Shown one piece after another: positions 50,198 to 57,966 of a DNA stretch of 64,000 bases. Origin of the DNA: Actinomadura harenae. GTDB taxonomy: Bacteria; Actinomycetota; Actinomycetes; Streptosporangiales; Streptosporangiaceae. The notes beneath the pieces were generated by a model. The model made no database searches and was not told the DNA's origin. It worked only from the letters and a program-made list of their open reading frames with translations. The DNA is taken from the NCBI RefSeq assembly GCF_003696215.1, contig NZ_RFFG01000011.1, positions 1 to 64,000 of the forward strand, written 5' to 3'. The translations under genes were made by a program, and so were the position numbers. The stretch's first letter is position 1. Each line of letters opens with the position of its first letter.

Positions 50198-50225
50198 AGA
50201 GATACCTTCCATCTCTTCCAGAGAT
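50198..50225. promoter_or_regulatory. three AGAGAT half-sites, candidate LysR operator
   Basis: AGAGAT at 50198-50203, ATCTCT at 50211-50216, AGAGAT at 50220-50225. The first pair forms an inverted repeat with a 7-bp gap, of the form LysR regulators bind, between divergent MFS and lysR genes. Confidence 0.55.
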
Positions 50226-50234
50226 AATCAGGCC

Positions 50235-51152
50235 ATGGAGCTACGCCACCTCCGCCACTTCGTGGCCCTCGCCGAGGAACGCAACTTCACCCGCGCCGCC
50301 GCCCGCGAGCTGATCGTCCAGTCCGGCCTGTCGTCCTCCGTCCGCGCCCTCGAACGCGAGGTCGGCGCGGACCTCTACGTCCGGGGGAGCCGCCCCGTCC
50401 GGCTCACCGCCGAGGGCGCCGCGCTCCTCCCGGCCGCCCGCCGCACCCTCGAATCCGCCGAGGCCGCCCGGCAGGCCGTCCAGGACGTCCGCGGCCTCCT
50501 CTCCGGCCACCTCCGCATCGGCACCTACCCGATCAACCCGCGCCTGCTCCCGCTCCCCGCCCTGCTCGTCGCGTTCGCCCGCGCCCACCCCGCGCTGGAC
50601 GTCTCCATCCGCCAGATCGCTGGCACCGGCCTCGCCGCCAAGGTCGCCGACGGCGAACTCGACTGCGCCCTCTTCGACCAGCTCGGCCCCCCGCCCCCAG
50701 GCCTCCGCTCCATCCCCCTGATCTCCGAGGACCTCCAGGTCGCCATCCCCGCCGGCCACCCCCTGGCCACCCGCGCGACCCTCACCCTCCCCGACCTCGC
50801 CGGCGAGCCCTTCATCGAGACCGACCCCACCTGGACGACCCGCCACCGCACCGACGCCGCTTTCACCGAAGCCGCCGTTCCCCGCCGCGTCATCTGCGAG
50901 GTCGCCGACTGGCAACTCCTCCGCGACCTCGTCGAGGCCGGCCTCGGCCTGGCCCTGGCCCCACCCACCCAACTCACCCCGAGAGCCGACGGCCCCACCG
51001 ACACCGTCCGCCTCATCCCCCTGAAGAACCCCCAGGTGACCCGCCGCCTGACCCTGGTCCTCCCCACCACCCCGTCCCCAGCCGCCGCCCGCTTCGCCAC
51101 CCACCTGACCACCTGGACGACCAACCCCCGCATGTCCCCCACGAAACAATGA
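50235..51152 (+). CDS. LysR-family regulator
   Basis: 305 residues. HTH MELRHLRHFVALAEERNFTRAAARELIVQSGLSSSVRALEREVGADLYVR, then the periplasmic-binding-like effector domain (GHLRIGTYPINPRLLPLP...). It likely controls itself and the divergent MFS gene. The sequence ends with a Thr/Pro tail. No ribosome binding site is evident before ATG 50235 (AGG seven bases upstream). Confidence 0.92.
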   Translation: MELRHLRHFVALAEERNFTRAAARELIVQSGLSSSVRALEREVGADLYVRGSRPVRLTAEGAALLPAARRTLESAEAARQAVQDVRGLLSGHLRIGTYPINPRLLPLPALLVAFARAHPALDVSIRQIAGTGLAAKVADGELDCALFDQLGPPPPGLRSIPLISEDLQVAIPAGHPLATRATLTLPDLAGEPFIETDPTWTTRHRTDAAFTEAAVPRRVICEVADWQLLRDLVEAGLGLALAPPTQLTPRADGPTDTVRLIPLKNPQVTRRLTLVLPTTPSPAAARFATHLTTWTTNPRMSPTKQ

Positions 51153-51210
51153 CCGCGCCCCCTGAAGACCCTCCTCAGGACGCGCGGCCCGGCCGTTCAC
51201 TCAACCCGGT

Positions 51211-52104
51211 TCAGTCGAACAGCTCCTCAACGCGCTCAACGAGCGCGACCTTGTCCAGCCACACATCGAGCACGCGCAGGTCAGTGCACGCGGTGATCCG
51301 ATCGGCCGCCTCGGACGGGACCTCGATCCCACGCGACCGGAGGACCGCCAGCACCCCCTTCGCTCTGCCTTCGGCCTCGCCCTCGGCTTTGCCGTGGGCC
51401 TCGCCTTCGGACCAGAGCCGGCGGCCCCAGTCGCTCTGCGGCCTGTAGGTGTCGCTCTTCATGATGGTCTCCAGGGTGTGTCGGGCGGCGTCCGTCAGGC
51501 GTGCCAGCACGTAGTCATAGTACTTTTCCCGTTTCTCCTCGTCCGTGACCTGCAAGGCCGCAGCCACGGCCTCCAGGACGGGCGGGCCTTCCACGTCGGC
51601 GTGCGCCGGCGAGGAGAGGAGCACCCATTCGGGCCACTCCCGGGCCGACGCGGTGTCGATGATCGGCTTGAGATCTTCGGGGCTGTAAGCCAGCACCGTC
51701 AGGTCGAATCCGGGATGTCCGGTCTTCATGGGGGTGCGGACGCGGCGCGCGATGGACGGGGTCGGGCACATGGCCATGATGGTCGTCGGACACTGGAAGC
51801 GCCGCCGGATGCTGGTCACGTACTCCGGCCAGGAGTAGGAGATGCGCTCCAGATCCGCCTTGCCGGCCTTGCGCTGCACCTCATGGATGATCGCCCGCCG
51901 GGGGGTGTCGGCGGACGAGCCGATCAGCGCGATGTCCATGCTGATCTGCTGCGGCGCGAGGTTGGTGACGGTCTCGGGACCCATCTGCCAGCACACGTCG
52001 TCCGGCATGTCCAGGCCGAACACCTCGGCCGCGACCTTCCGGGCCAGCTCGGGGCGGTTCCGGAAGAGTTCGAGAGTTATCTCGTGATCTTCTGAAGGGG
52101 GCAT
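51211..52104 (-). CDS. Rpn/PD-(D/E)XK-like conserved protein
   Basis: 297 residues. DIALIGSSADTPRRAIIHEVQRKAGKADLERISYSWPEYV carries the Asp and Glu-x-Gln of the Rpn/YhgA-like PD-(D/E)XK fold. The C-terminus has an Ala/Glu/Gly/Lys repeat (GEAHGKAEGEAEGRAKG) and the conserved end RSRGIEVPSEAADRITACTDLRVLDVWLDKV, seen in many actinomycete and cyanobacterial paralogues of unknown role. Rpn proteins in E. coli promote recombination. Stands alone. Confidence 0.7.
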   Translation of the reverse strand: MPPSEDHEITLELFRNRPELARKVAAEVFGLDMPDDVCWQMGPETVTNLAPQQISMDIALIGSSADTPRRAIIHEVQRKAGKADLERISYSWPEYVTSIRRRFQCPTTIMAMCPTPSIARRVRTPMKTGHPGFDLTVLAYSPEDLKPIIDTASAREWPEWVLLSSPAHADVEGPPVLEAVAAALQVTDEEKREKYYDYVLARLTDAARHTLETIMKSDTYRPQSDWGRRLWSEGEAHGKAEGEAEGRAKGVLAVLRSRGIEVPSEAADRITACTDLRVLDVWLDKVALVERVEELFD

Positions 52105-52232
52105 GTGGCGGACACTAACGGTGTTCGAGTCGACACGTTGTGCGATTTCGGTAAGTGGGTCACCGAACGTGGTTTCGTTCGAACAAACCGCCCGTTGGTG
52201 TCGCCCGTGATGTCGAGAACGCCCTTATGCGC

Positions 52233-52276
52233 GAACGAAACGGGCCCGCCTTTGAGGGCGAGCCCGTTCTTCGTTC
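52233..52276. terminator. hairpin terminator after the DUF397 gene
   Basis: GAACGAA-ACGGGC (52233-52245) pairs with GCCCGT (52262-52267) and TTCGTTC (52270-52276), just past the minus-strand stop at 52287. Confidence 0.7.
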
Positions 52277-52286
52277 GGGGTGGGGG

Positions 52287-52475
52287 TCAGGCGGGGGTGT
52301 GGGTCCTGACGGTGTTGATGAGGGTGGTGAAGCCCGGGCCGTCCAGTTCCAGTCGGGGGCCTTCGGGGTCCCTGCTGTCGCGTACGCCGACGGTGGGTCC
52401 CAGGTCCGCGAGCTCGACGCAGTCGCCGCTGCTGCTTCCGCCGCCGCTGTGACTGCTCTTACGCCATTCGGTCAC
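52287..52475 (-). CDS. DUF397 protein
   Basis: 62 residues. WRKSSHSGGGSSSGDCVELADL and VRDSRDPEGPRLEL, ending near a WxxF-like TTLINTVR, are the DUF397 signature. These small actinomycete proteins are nearly always encoded after XRE-DUF5753 regulators; such pairs behave as a regulator and its antagonist in Streptomyces development (WhiJ/BldB type). GTG 52475 overlaps the end of the XRE gene by 17 bp. Confidence 0.93.
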   Translation of the reverse strand: MTEWRKSSHSGGGSSSGDCVELADLGPTVGVRDSRDPEGPRLELDGPGFTTLINTVRTHTPA

Positions 52476-53274
52476 TGATGGCCTCCAGCTTCTGCCTGAT
52501 GAGCGATCGTGTGGCCGTCTCGGAGAGGGCCAGGGCGTTCATGCGGTCGCACCGCAACACCAGGTCCCTCACCTCGTCGCTGTCGAGTACCACTTTGCCG
52601 CCCAATTGGGCCCACATGTACCCGACCTCGTGCCTGGATCGAGTCTGGATGACCTCGAAACTCCCGGCGGTTCCGATGTTCCATTCGCTGGACGGTATGA
52701 CCCTGATGCTGACGCGTTCGCTCATGTCCAGCAGGTGCTGGAGCTGTTCGCGCTTGAGGTCGGAGTCCAGCGGCGGGTCGAGGGCGGACTCGTCGATCAG
52801 TACCCACAGGCGCAGGCGTGGGAGCTGGCTGAGCAGCAGTTCGGTGCGCTCCATGCGTTCGCGGAGCGCCTGCTCCACGTCCGCGACGATCCGCATGCTC
52901 TTCAGCGATTCGCGGGCGTAGCCCTCGGTCTGGAGTGGCACGGGGATGAGCCCGTGTGCGTAGGTCTTGACATCTCCGGCGTTCTTCTCGAAGTCCCAGA
53001 GCTGCTTGACCCAATCCTCCTCCTGGCCGATCTTCACCGCGAAGCTGCGCATGGCGGAGAAGACGGTGCCCCAGGCTTCGTCGAGGGCCTCGACGTGGAG
53101 TTTGGTGAGTTTGAGGCGTCCGGCTTCGTAGTTTCCTACGCGCTGCCGGTCGGCATCGATGATCCTCGCGACGTCGTCCAGTGTCAGTCCTCTGAGCTTG
53201 CGCTCGTGGCGCAGCTGGACGCCCATGGCGTTCCAGAGGGACGCGAACGGGTCGAGAAAGTCGGCGGCGGGCAT
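52459..53274 (-). CDS. XRE-family regulator with DUF5753 domain
   Basis: 271 residues. HTH_31-type helix-turn-helix at the N-terminus (MGVQLRHERKLRGLTLDDVARIIDADRQRVGNYEAG) followed by DUF5753 (LIPVPLQTEGYARESLKSM, RMERTELLLS, LWVLIDESALDPP, VIPSSEWNIGTAGSFEVIQ). The architecture is specific to actinomycetes; partner is the overlapping DUF397 gene. Likely controls itself or developmental or antibiotic genes (family knowledge). Confidence 0.92.
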   Translation of the reverse strand: MPAADFLDPFASLWNAMGVQLRHERKLRGLTLDDVARIIDADRQRVGNYEAGRLKLTKLHVEALDEAWGTVFSAMRSFAVKIGQEEDWVKQLWDFEKNAGDVKTYAHGLIPVPLQTEGYARESLKSMRIVADVEQALRERMERTELLLSQLPRLRLWVLIDESALDPPLDSDLKREQLQHLLDMSERVSIRVIPSSEWNIGTAGSFEVIQTRSRHEVGYMWAQLGGKVVLDSDEVRDLVLRCDRMNALALSETATRSLIRQKLEAISDRMA

Positions 53275-53427
53275 CGGCGACTCCCGTTTGTAGTAAGGGG
53301 GGACCCTCCAGGGGTTTTGTGGTCAGCGTATGGCGGGGTGGGTGGAGGTGAGGTCTTATTGCTTCAGATTTCTTGCATGGTGAAAATATCTCCTTGTGGC
53401 ATTCGAAAATGGTGTCATAAATGGGTT

Positions 53428-54870
53428 TTATTGGACGCGGTGTCGGTCGATGAAGGGCTGCATCTCGTTGGTGGGGAGTGCGGGGTTGGCGGCTGCGGCT
53501 TCGGCCACGTGGGGGTCCTCGTCGGCGAGGAGGGCGAGGACGGTCTGCGGGGGGAGGGCGGGGTGGGCGGCGGCGTGGCGTTTGGCCTTGGGGTTGGTGA
53601 GGCAGGGCAGGAGTGCCGTGGGTGTGGCGTTGGTGTGGCGGGCGATCCCGATCAGCGCGTCCTGGGAGGGGTTCAGGGCGGCCAGGGCCTCCAGGAGTTC
53701 GGACGAGGCGTTCGGGTTGGCGGCCACATGGGCTGCGATCTTCTTGCCGTGCTGGTCGAGGAGAGTTCTGAGCCGGGTCTCGGTCAGGGTGGGGTGGGGA
53801 GCGATCGCTCGGGCGGTCAGGTGGTCCGGGGTGTCCGCCAGGAGGGCGTGGAGGGTGTTCGGCGGGTCGTGGCGGGTGGCGATCCGACCGCGGACGGCGG
53901 TGCCGAGCCTGGTGTTCGACGCCACGGCGACCAGGAGGTCCAGGGGGACGCGGGGGTTGCGGGCCACCGCGCGGCGGATGTGAGGGTCCGTGGACGCGGC
54001 GAGGGTGCGCATGAGGTCCTCGGTGATCGCCGGGTTGGACGCCAGGTCTCCCAGGACGCCGGGCTCGGTGCTCTCGGCGAGGCGCGCGGCGGCCGCGGGG
54101 GTGAGGTCGGGGCGGGACGCCAGGGCCCAGCGGAACCCGAGTGACGGGTGGTCCGCGAAGGGCATCGCGGCGGACGCCGGCGTGGACGGGTTCTCCAGCG
54201 CGCGCTGCCGCATGATGCCCACGGTGGACTGGTGGGTGCCGTCGCAGGCGGCGCCGGGTGGCAGGTCGCAGTCGGTGTGCGGGCAGTCCGGGGCGTGGAC
54301 GAACGGGATCGGCCGTCGTTCGCAGACGACGCACCGGGCCGGAGGCGGGACGTCCCCGGTGAGCAGGGCGGCGAGGACGTCCGGGGGCGTCGACTCGTTG
54401 GCGGCGACGGCGGCGCGGACGTCGGCGTGCGGGTGCCGCGCGAGGCGGGCGGCGATGGTGGACGGGGCCCAGAGGGCGGACTCCGCGACGACATCGAGGA
54501 CGTCGTCGCAGGCCAGGGCGTCCTGGACGTCGGGTGGGAGGTTCGGGCACTCGACGAGGCGTGTCCGGAGCGCGGGGTCCGGGGACGCCAGCAGCGTTCG
54601 GGCCCAAGCGGGGTGGCCTCGGCCGGCGGAGAGGAAGGCGAGGGCGGCGTCCGGGGAGGCCGCCGGGTCGACGTCGAGGGAGTGGCGTGCGGCGAGCGGC
54701 CAGGCGCAGGACGCGTCGATGGCGAGGAGGGCGGCGGCCTGCTCGGGGGTGAGGTCGTCCCGTTCGGCGAGTTCGGCCGCGATGTCCCGGTCGCCGGTCG
54801 CGATCAGGCGGTCCAGGAGGGAAGGCGGGAGGGCCGGGTTGGCCGCCAACCCGAGCAGGACGGGATGCAT
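53428..54870 (-). CDS. leucine-rich-repeat-variant (LRV)-like protein with Cys-rich insert
   Basis: 480 residues. Repeats of about 24 residues with the pattern NPxxPxxLLxxLAxxxDPxVRxAVAxN run through the chain, as in LRV proteins, whose superhelix forms a protein-binding surface. Near residues 180-215 is a Cys-rich insert (CVVCERR, CPHTDC, GAAC) with five cysteines, suited to a zinc or Fe-S site; LRV of Azotobacter carries an N-terminal [4Fe-4S]. No signal peptide. ATG 54870 has AGGA seven bases upstream. Partner unknown. Confidence 0.75.
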   Translation of the reverse strand: MHPVLLGLAANPALPPSLLDRLIATGDRDIAAELAERDDLTPEQAAALLAIDASCAWPLAARHSLDVDPAASPDAALAFLSAGRGHPAWARTLLASPDPALRTRLVECPNLPPDVQDALACDDVLDVVAESALWAPSTIAARLARHPHADVRAAVAANESTPPDVLAALLTGDVPPPARCVVCERRPIPFVHAPDCPHTDCDLPPGAACDGTHQSTVGIMRQRALENPSTPASAAMPFADHPSLGFRWALASRPDLTPAAAARLAESTEPGVLGDLASNPAITEDLMRTLAASTDPHIRRAVARNPRVPLDLLVAVASNTRLGTAVRGRIATRHDPPNTLHALLADTPDHLTARAIAPHPTLTETRLRTLLDQHGKKIAAHVAANPNASSELLEALAALNPSQDALIGIARHTNATPTALLPCLTNPKAKRHAAAHPALPPQTVLALLADEDPHVAEAAAANPALPTNEMQPFIDRHRVQ

Positions 54871-54898
54871 CCGCTCATCCTGCCCGGCCTGGACCGGC

Positions 54899-54930
54899 GA
54901 TCGGGCCGTCCACGGCGGGACGGCCCGATC
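54899..54930. terminator. hairpin terminator after the ALDH gene
   Basis: GATCGGGCCGTC at 54899-54910 with GACGGCCCGATC at 54919-54930, perfect 12 bp, just past the stop of the ALDH gene (minus strand). Confidence 0.8.
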
Positions 54931-54936
54931 CGGGCG

Positions 54937-56364
54937 TTACAGGGGCAGGCCGGTGAGGACCATGATCTTTTCTTCGGTGTAGTCGGTCATGGCGGAGTGG
55001 AGGCCCTCGCGGCCGACGCCGGAGTCCTTGACGCCGCCGTAGGGCATCTGGTCGGCGCGGTAGGACGGGACGTCGCCGATGATGACGCCGCCGACCTTCA
55101 GCTCCCGGTGGGCGCGGAAGGCGATGTTGACGTCGCTGGTGAAGACGCCCGCCTGGAGGCCGAAGGCGGAGTCGTTGACCTTGGCGAACGCCTCGTCCAC
55201 GCCGGAGGTCCTCTGGACGACCAGGACCGGGCCGAAGATCTCCTCGCGGAGGACCTTGGCGTCCTCGGGGACGTCGGTGAGGATCGTCGGGGCGTAGGTG
55301 GCGCCCTCGCGGGTGCCGCCCACCAGGACCTTCGCGCCGGACGCGACGGCCTCGTTCACCCAGGCCTCGACGCGCTCGGCGGCGGCCTCGCTGACGAGGG
55401 GGCCGACCTGGGTCTTGTCGTCCCACGGGTCGCCGGTGACCAGGGCGCCCACGGTCTCGGCGAGCTTCGGCAGGAACGCGTCGTGGACGGACTCGTCGAC
55501 GTAGACGCGCTGGACGGCGATGCAGGACTGCCCGGCCTGGTAGTTGGAGAACAGGCCGATGCGCTGGGCGGCCCAGTCGAGGTCGGCGTCCGGGAGGACG
55601 ACGGCCGCGCCGTTGCCGCCGAGCTCGAGGGTGACGTGCTTGCGCGGCACGCGGTCGTTGATCGACCAGCCGACCGGGACGGAGCCGGTGAACGACACGA
55701 CGGGCAGACGCGGGTCGTCCACGAGGTCGGAGGCGCGGTCGTTCGGGACGGTCAGCACCGAGACCATGCCGGCGGGCAGGTCCGTCTCGGCGAGGATCTC
55801 GCCGAGGACGAGCGCGGACAGCGGCGTCGCCGGGGCGGGCTTGACGATGATCGGGGCGCCCGCCGCGATCGCCGGGGCGACCTTGTGCGCGGTGAGGTTC
55901 AGCGGGAAGTTGAACGGCGCGATGCCGAGCACCGGGCCCTTGGGGACGCGGTCCACGTACACGAGGCGGCCGACGCCGCCGGGCTCGGTGTCGAGGCGCT
56001 GCGTGGTCGGGGACCAGCGGCGGGCCTCCTCGGCCGCGAACCGGAACACCGACACCGCGCGCCTGACCTCGACGCGCGCCCACATGAGCGGCTTGCCGTT
56101 CTCGGCGGTGATCAGGCGGGCGATCTCCTCGAGCCGCTCCTCGAGGCGGCGGGAGACGTGGGTGAGCGCGTCCGCGCGCACGTGGACGGGCAGGGCGGCG
56201 GCCTGGTCACGGACGGCGTGGGCCGCCGCCACGGCCTCCTCGACCTGCTCGGGCGTGGGCACGGCGACGACGCCGACCTCGCGGCCGTCGTACGGGTGCG
56301 TCACGGCGAGGGTTTCGGTGCCGGTCTCGGGGCGCCCGGCGAGCCAGAAAAGAGTCACGTCCAT
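54937..56364 (-). CDS. aldehyde dehydrogenase (semialdehyde/GAPN-like)
   Basis: 475 residues. APFNFPLNLTAHKVAPAIAAG, FTGSVPVGW, LELGGNGAAVVL (Glu) and QAGQSCIAVQR (nucleophile Cys). The closest pattern is the GAPN/phosphonoacetaldehyde-type branch rather than classic GabD. With GabT nearby, a role in oxidising succinate semialdehyde or a related aldehyde is plausible but inferred. It ends at a hairpin and lies 20 bp downstream of the PucR gene stop on the same strand, so the two may be co-transcribed. Confidence 0.85.
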   Translation of the reverse strand: MDVTLFWLAGRPETGTETLAVTHPYDGREVGVVAVPTPEQVEEAVAAAHAVRDQAAALPVHVRADALTHVSRRLEERLEEIARLITAENGKPLMWARVEVRRAVSVFRFAAEEARRWSPTTQRLDTEPGGVGRLVYVDRVPKGPVLGIAPFNFPLNLTAHKVAPAIAAGAPIIVKPAPATPLSALVLGEILAETDLPAGMVSVLTVPNDRASDLVDDPRLPVVSFTGSVPVGWSINDRVPRKHVTLELGGNGAAVVLPDADLDWAAQRIGLFSNYQAGQSCIAVQRVYVDESVHDAFLPKLAETVGALVTGDPWDDKTQVGPLVSEAAAERVEAWVNEAVASGAKVLVGGTREGATYAPTILTDVPEDAKVLREEIFGPVLVVQRTSGVDEAFAKVNDSAFGLQAGVFTSDVNIAFRAHRELKVGGVIIGDVPSYRADQMPYGGVKDSGVGREGLHSAMTDYTEEKIMVLTGLPL

Positions 56365-56383
56365 ACCCCGACGTTATCTCTGC

Positions 56384-57874
56384 CTACTCCTGGTCGGACG
56401 CTCCGGTCAGGCCAATCGGACCGGTCGCGTTGTCCGTGACGGCGAGCGCCACCCACAGTTCGGCCCGGACGCCCGGGTCGTCGAGGTCCCGGTCGAGGAG
56501 GTCGGCGACGCGGCGGACGCGGGTGCGGAGCGTGTGCCGGTGGACGTCCAGGTCGCGGGCGGCCTCCTCCAGGCGCCCGCCGGAGGCCAGGTAGGCGCGC
56601 AGGGACGTCAGGAGGGCCGGTTCGGCGGCCAGGGGGGCGAGCAGGGCGTCCGCGAAGCCCCGCGCGAGGTGCGGATCGAGGACGCCGAGAAGCCCCTGAC
56701 CTGGGAGTTCGTCGTAGCCGAGGGGCTCGCCGGTGCGGCGGGCGGCGGCCAGGGCCCGTTCGGCCTGGACGAGCGCCGCCGCCAGGTCCGGGGCGGACGC
56801 GGCGGGCTCGCTGATCCCGGACGGGCCGCCCGCGAGGGCCGCGACCCGGCGGGCGGCGGACGCGGGAGCGATCACCACGACATGCCCGGGACGCGGCAGG
56901 GCCAGGCAGCGGTCGCCCAGCGGGTCGGCCTCCAGGGCGTCCACGATTCCCGTGTCGGCGCAGGCCAGGACGGTCGCGGGGAACCTCGGCGCGGCCCGGT
57001 CCGGCGCGGGGAGGCCGAGGAGCACGGCGGCGAGCGCCGCGCGGAGGTCGCGTCCCGAGCGGGGTGTCTCGGACCGGAGCGTCAGCAGCGCCGCCGCGGC
57101 CCCGACGATCGTGTGCGCGACGTGCGGCAGCGGCGCGGGCGTCCCGACCGCGAGGAACCCGAGCGGCCGGTCGCCGAGCCCGATCCCCTGGACGACCACG
57201 TGCGCGTCCCCGTCCACCAGCGACAGGCTTCCCACGACCGCCCGCCCCCGCGCCCCCGCCCCGCTCGGCGCGGGGGTGGACGGGCCGGGGCGGAGTCGGG
57301 CGAGGTCGGGGGTGAGGGCGGCGGCGCGGGACGCGGCGGACGCGGGCTCGGCGTGCCGGACGGCTCCGGCGGTGTCCAGGAGCAGCGCCCAGCCGCCCAG
57401 TTCGCGCGCCAGCCGGACGATCACGGCGGCGGGGCCGTCCAGGGCGGCGCGGGACAGGGCGCGCTGGGCCTGGAAGGCGCGCGTGACGTCCTCGTACCAC
57501 TCGGCGGCGAGCATCCGGGAGACGGCCTTGCCGACCGCGATGAACGGCGTGGCGCGCGGGACCTCCAGCAGCGCCAGCCCGTGCGTCCGCGCCGCCGCGA
57601 CCAGGGCCGGGGGCACCGCGTCGTGGACGACGCCGATCCCGAAGCCGACGCCCGCGACCTCGCGGCGCACGAGCCGCGCGACGTAGTCGTAAGCGTTGTC
57701 CGAGGTCAGCCGCATGCCCGTGGTGAGGAGGAGCTCGCCGCCCTCCAGGTAGGCGGTCGGGTCCTCCAGTTCGCTGACGGCGACCCAGGAGACGGGGGCG
57801 TCCGGCGGGACGGGCGTGAGCGGGCGCAGGCCGAGCCGGGGCAGCGCGGCGACGGCGGCGAGGCGGGGCGGCAC
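56384..57874 (-). CDS. PucR/CdaR-family regulator
   Basis: 496 residues. The N-terminal PucR domain (SELEDPTAYLEGGELLLTTGMRL) and the C-terminal helix-turn-helix (LRAYLASGGRLEEAARDLDVHRHTLRTRVRRVADLLDRDLDDP) are clear. Similar regulators control purine, GABA or amine catabolism in actinomycetes. It is divergent from gabT by about 90 bp and upstream of the ALDH gene, so it probably activates both in response to GABA or a related ligand (inferred). GTG 57874 has AAGGA upstream. Confidence 0.9.
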   Translation of the reverse strand: MPPRLAAVAALPRLGLRPLTPVPPDAPVSWVAVSELEDPTAYLEGGELLLTTGMRLTSDNAYDYVARLVRREVAGVGFGIGVVHDAVPPALVAAARTHGLALLEVPRATPFIAVGKAVSRMLAAEWYEDVTRAFQAQRALSRAALDGPAAVIVRLARELGGWALLLDTAGAVRHAEPASAASRAAALTPDLARLRPGPSTPAPSGAGARGRAVVGSLSLVDGDAHVVVQGIGLGDRPLGFLAVGTPAPLPHVAHTIVGAAAALLTLRSETPRSGRDLRAALAAVLLGLPAPDRAAPRFPATVLACADTGIVDALEADPLGDRCLALPRPGHVVVIAPASAARRVAALAGGPSGISEPAASAPDLAAALVQAERALAAARRTGEPLGYDELPGQGLLGVLDPHLARGFADALLAPLAAEPALLTSLRAYLASGGRLEEAARDLDVHRHTLRTRVRRVADLLDRDLDDPGVRAELWVALAVTDNATGPIGLTGASDQE

Positions 57875-57966
57875 GTCCGGGTCCTTCCGTCAGGGCGAGC
57901 CGCGCGACACCGATTCGCCGCCGCGGCGAGTTCAGCCTACGGCCCCGCCGGTCTACCGTCGGCCCC

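Noticed and set aside
52169..52186. TTTCGTTCGAACAAA palindrome before the Rpn-like gene, considered as a seventh copy of the amine operator
   Set aside because: Core GTTCGAAC lacks the N4 spacing of the motif and its neighbour has no link to the regulon.
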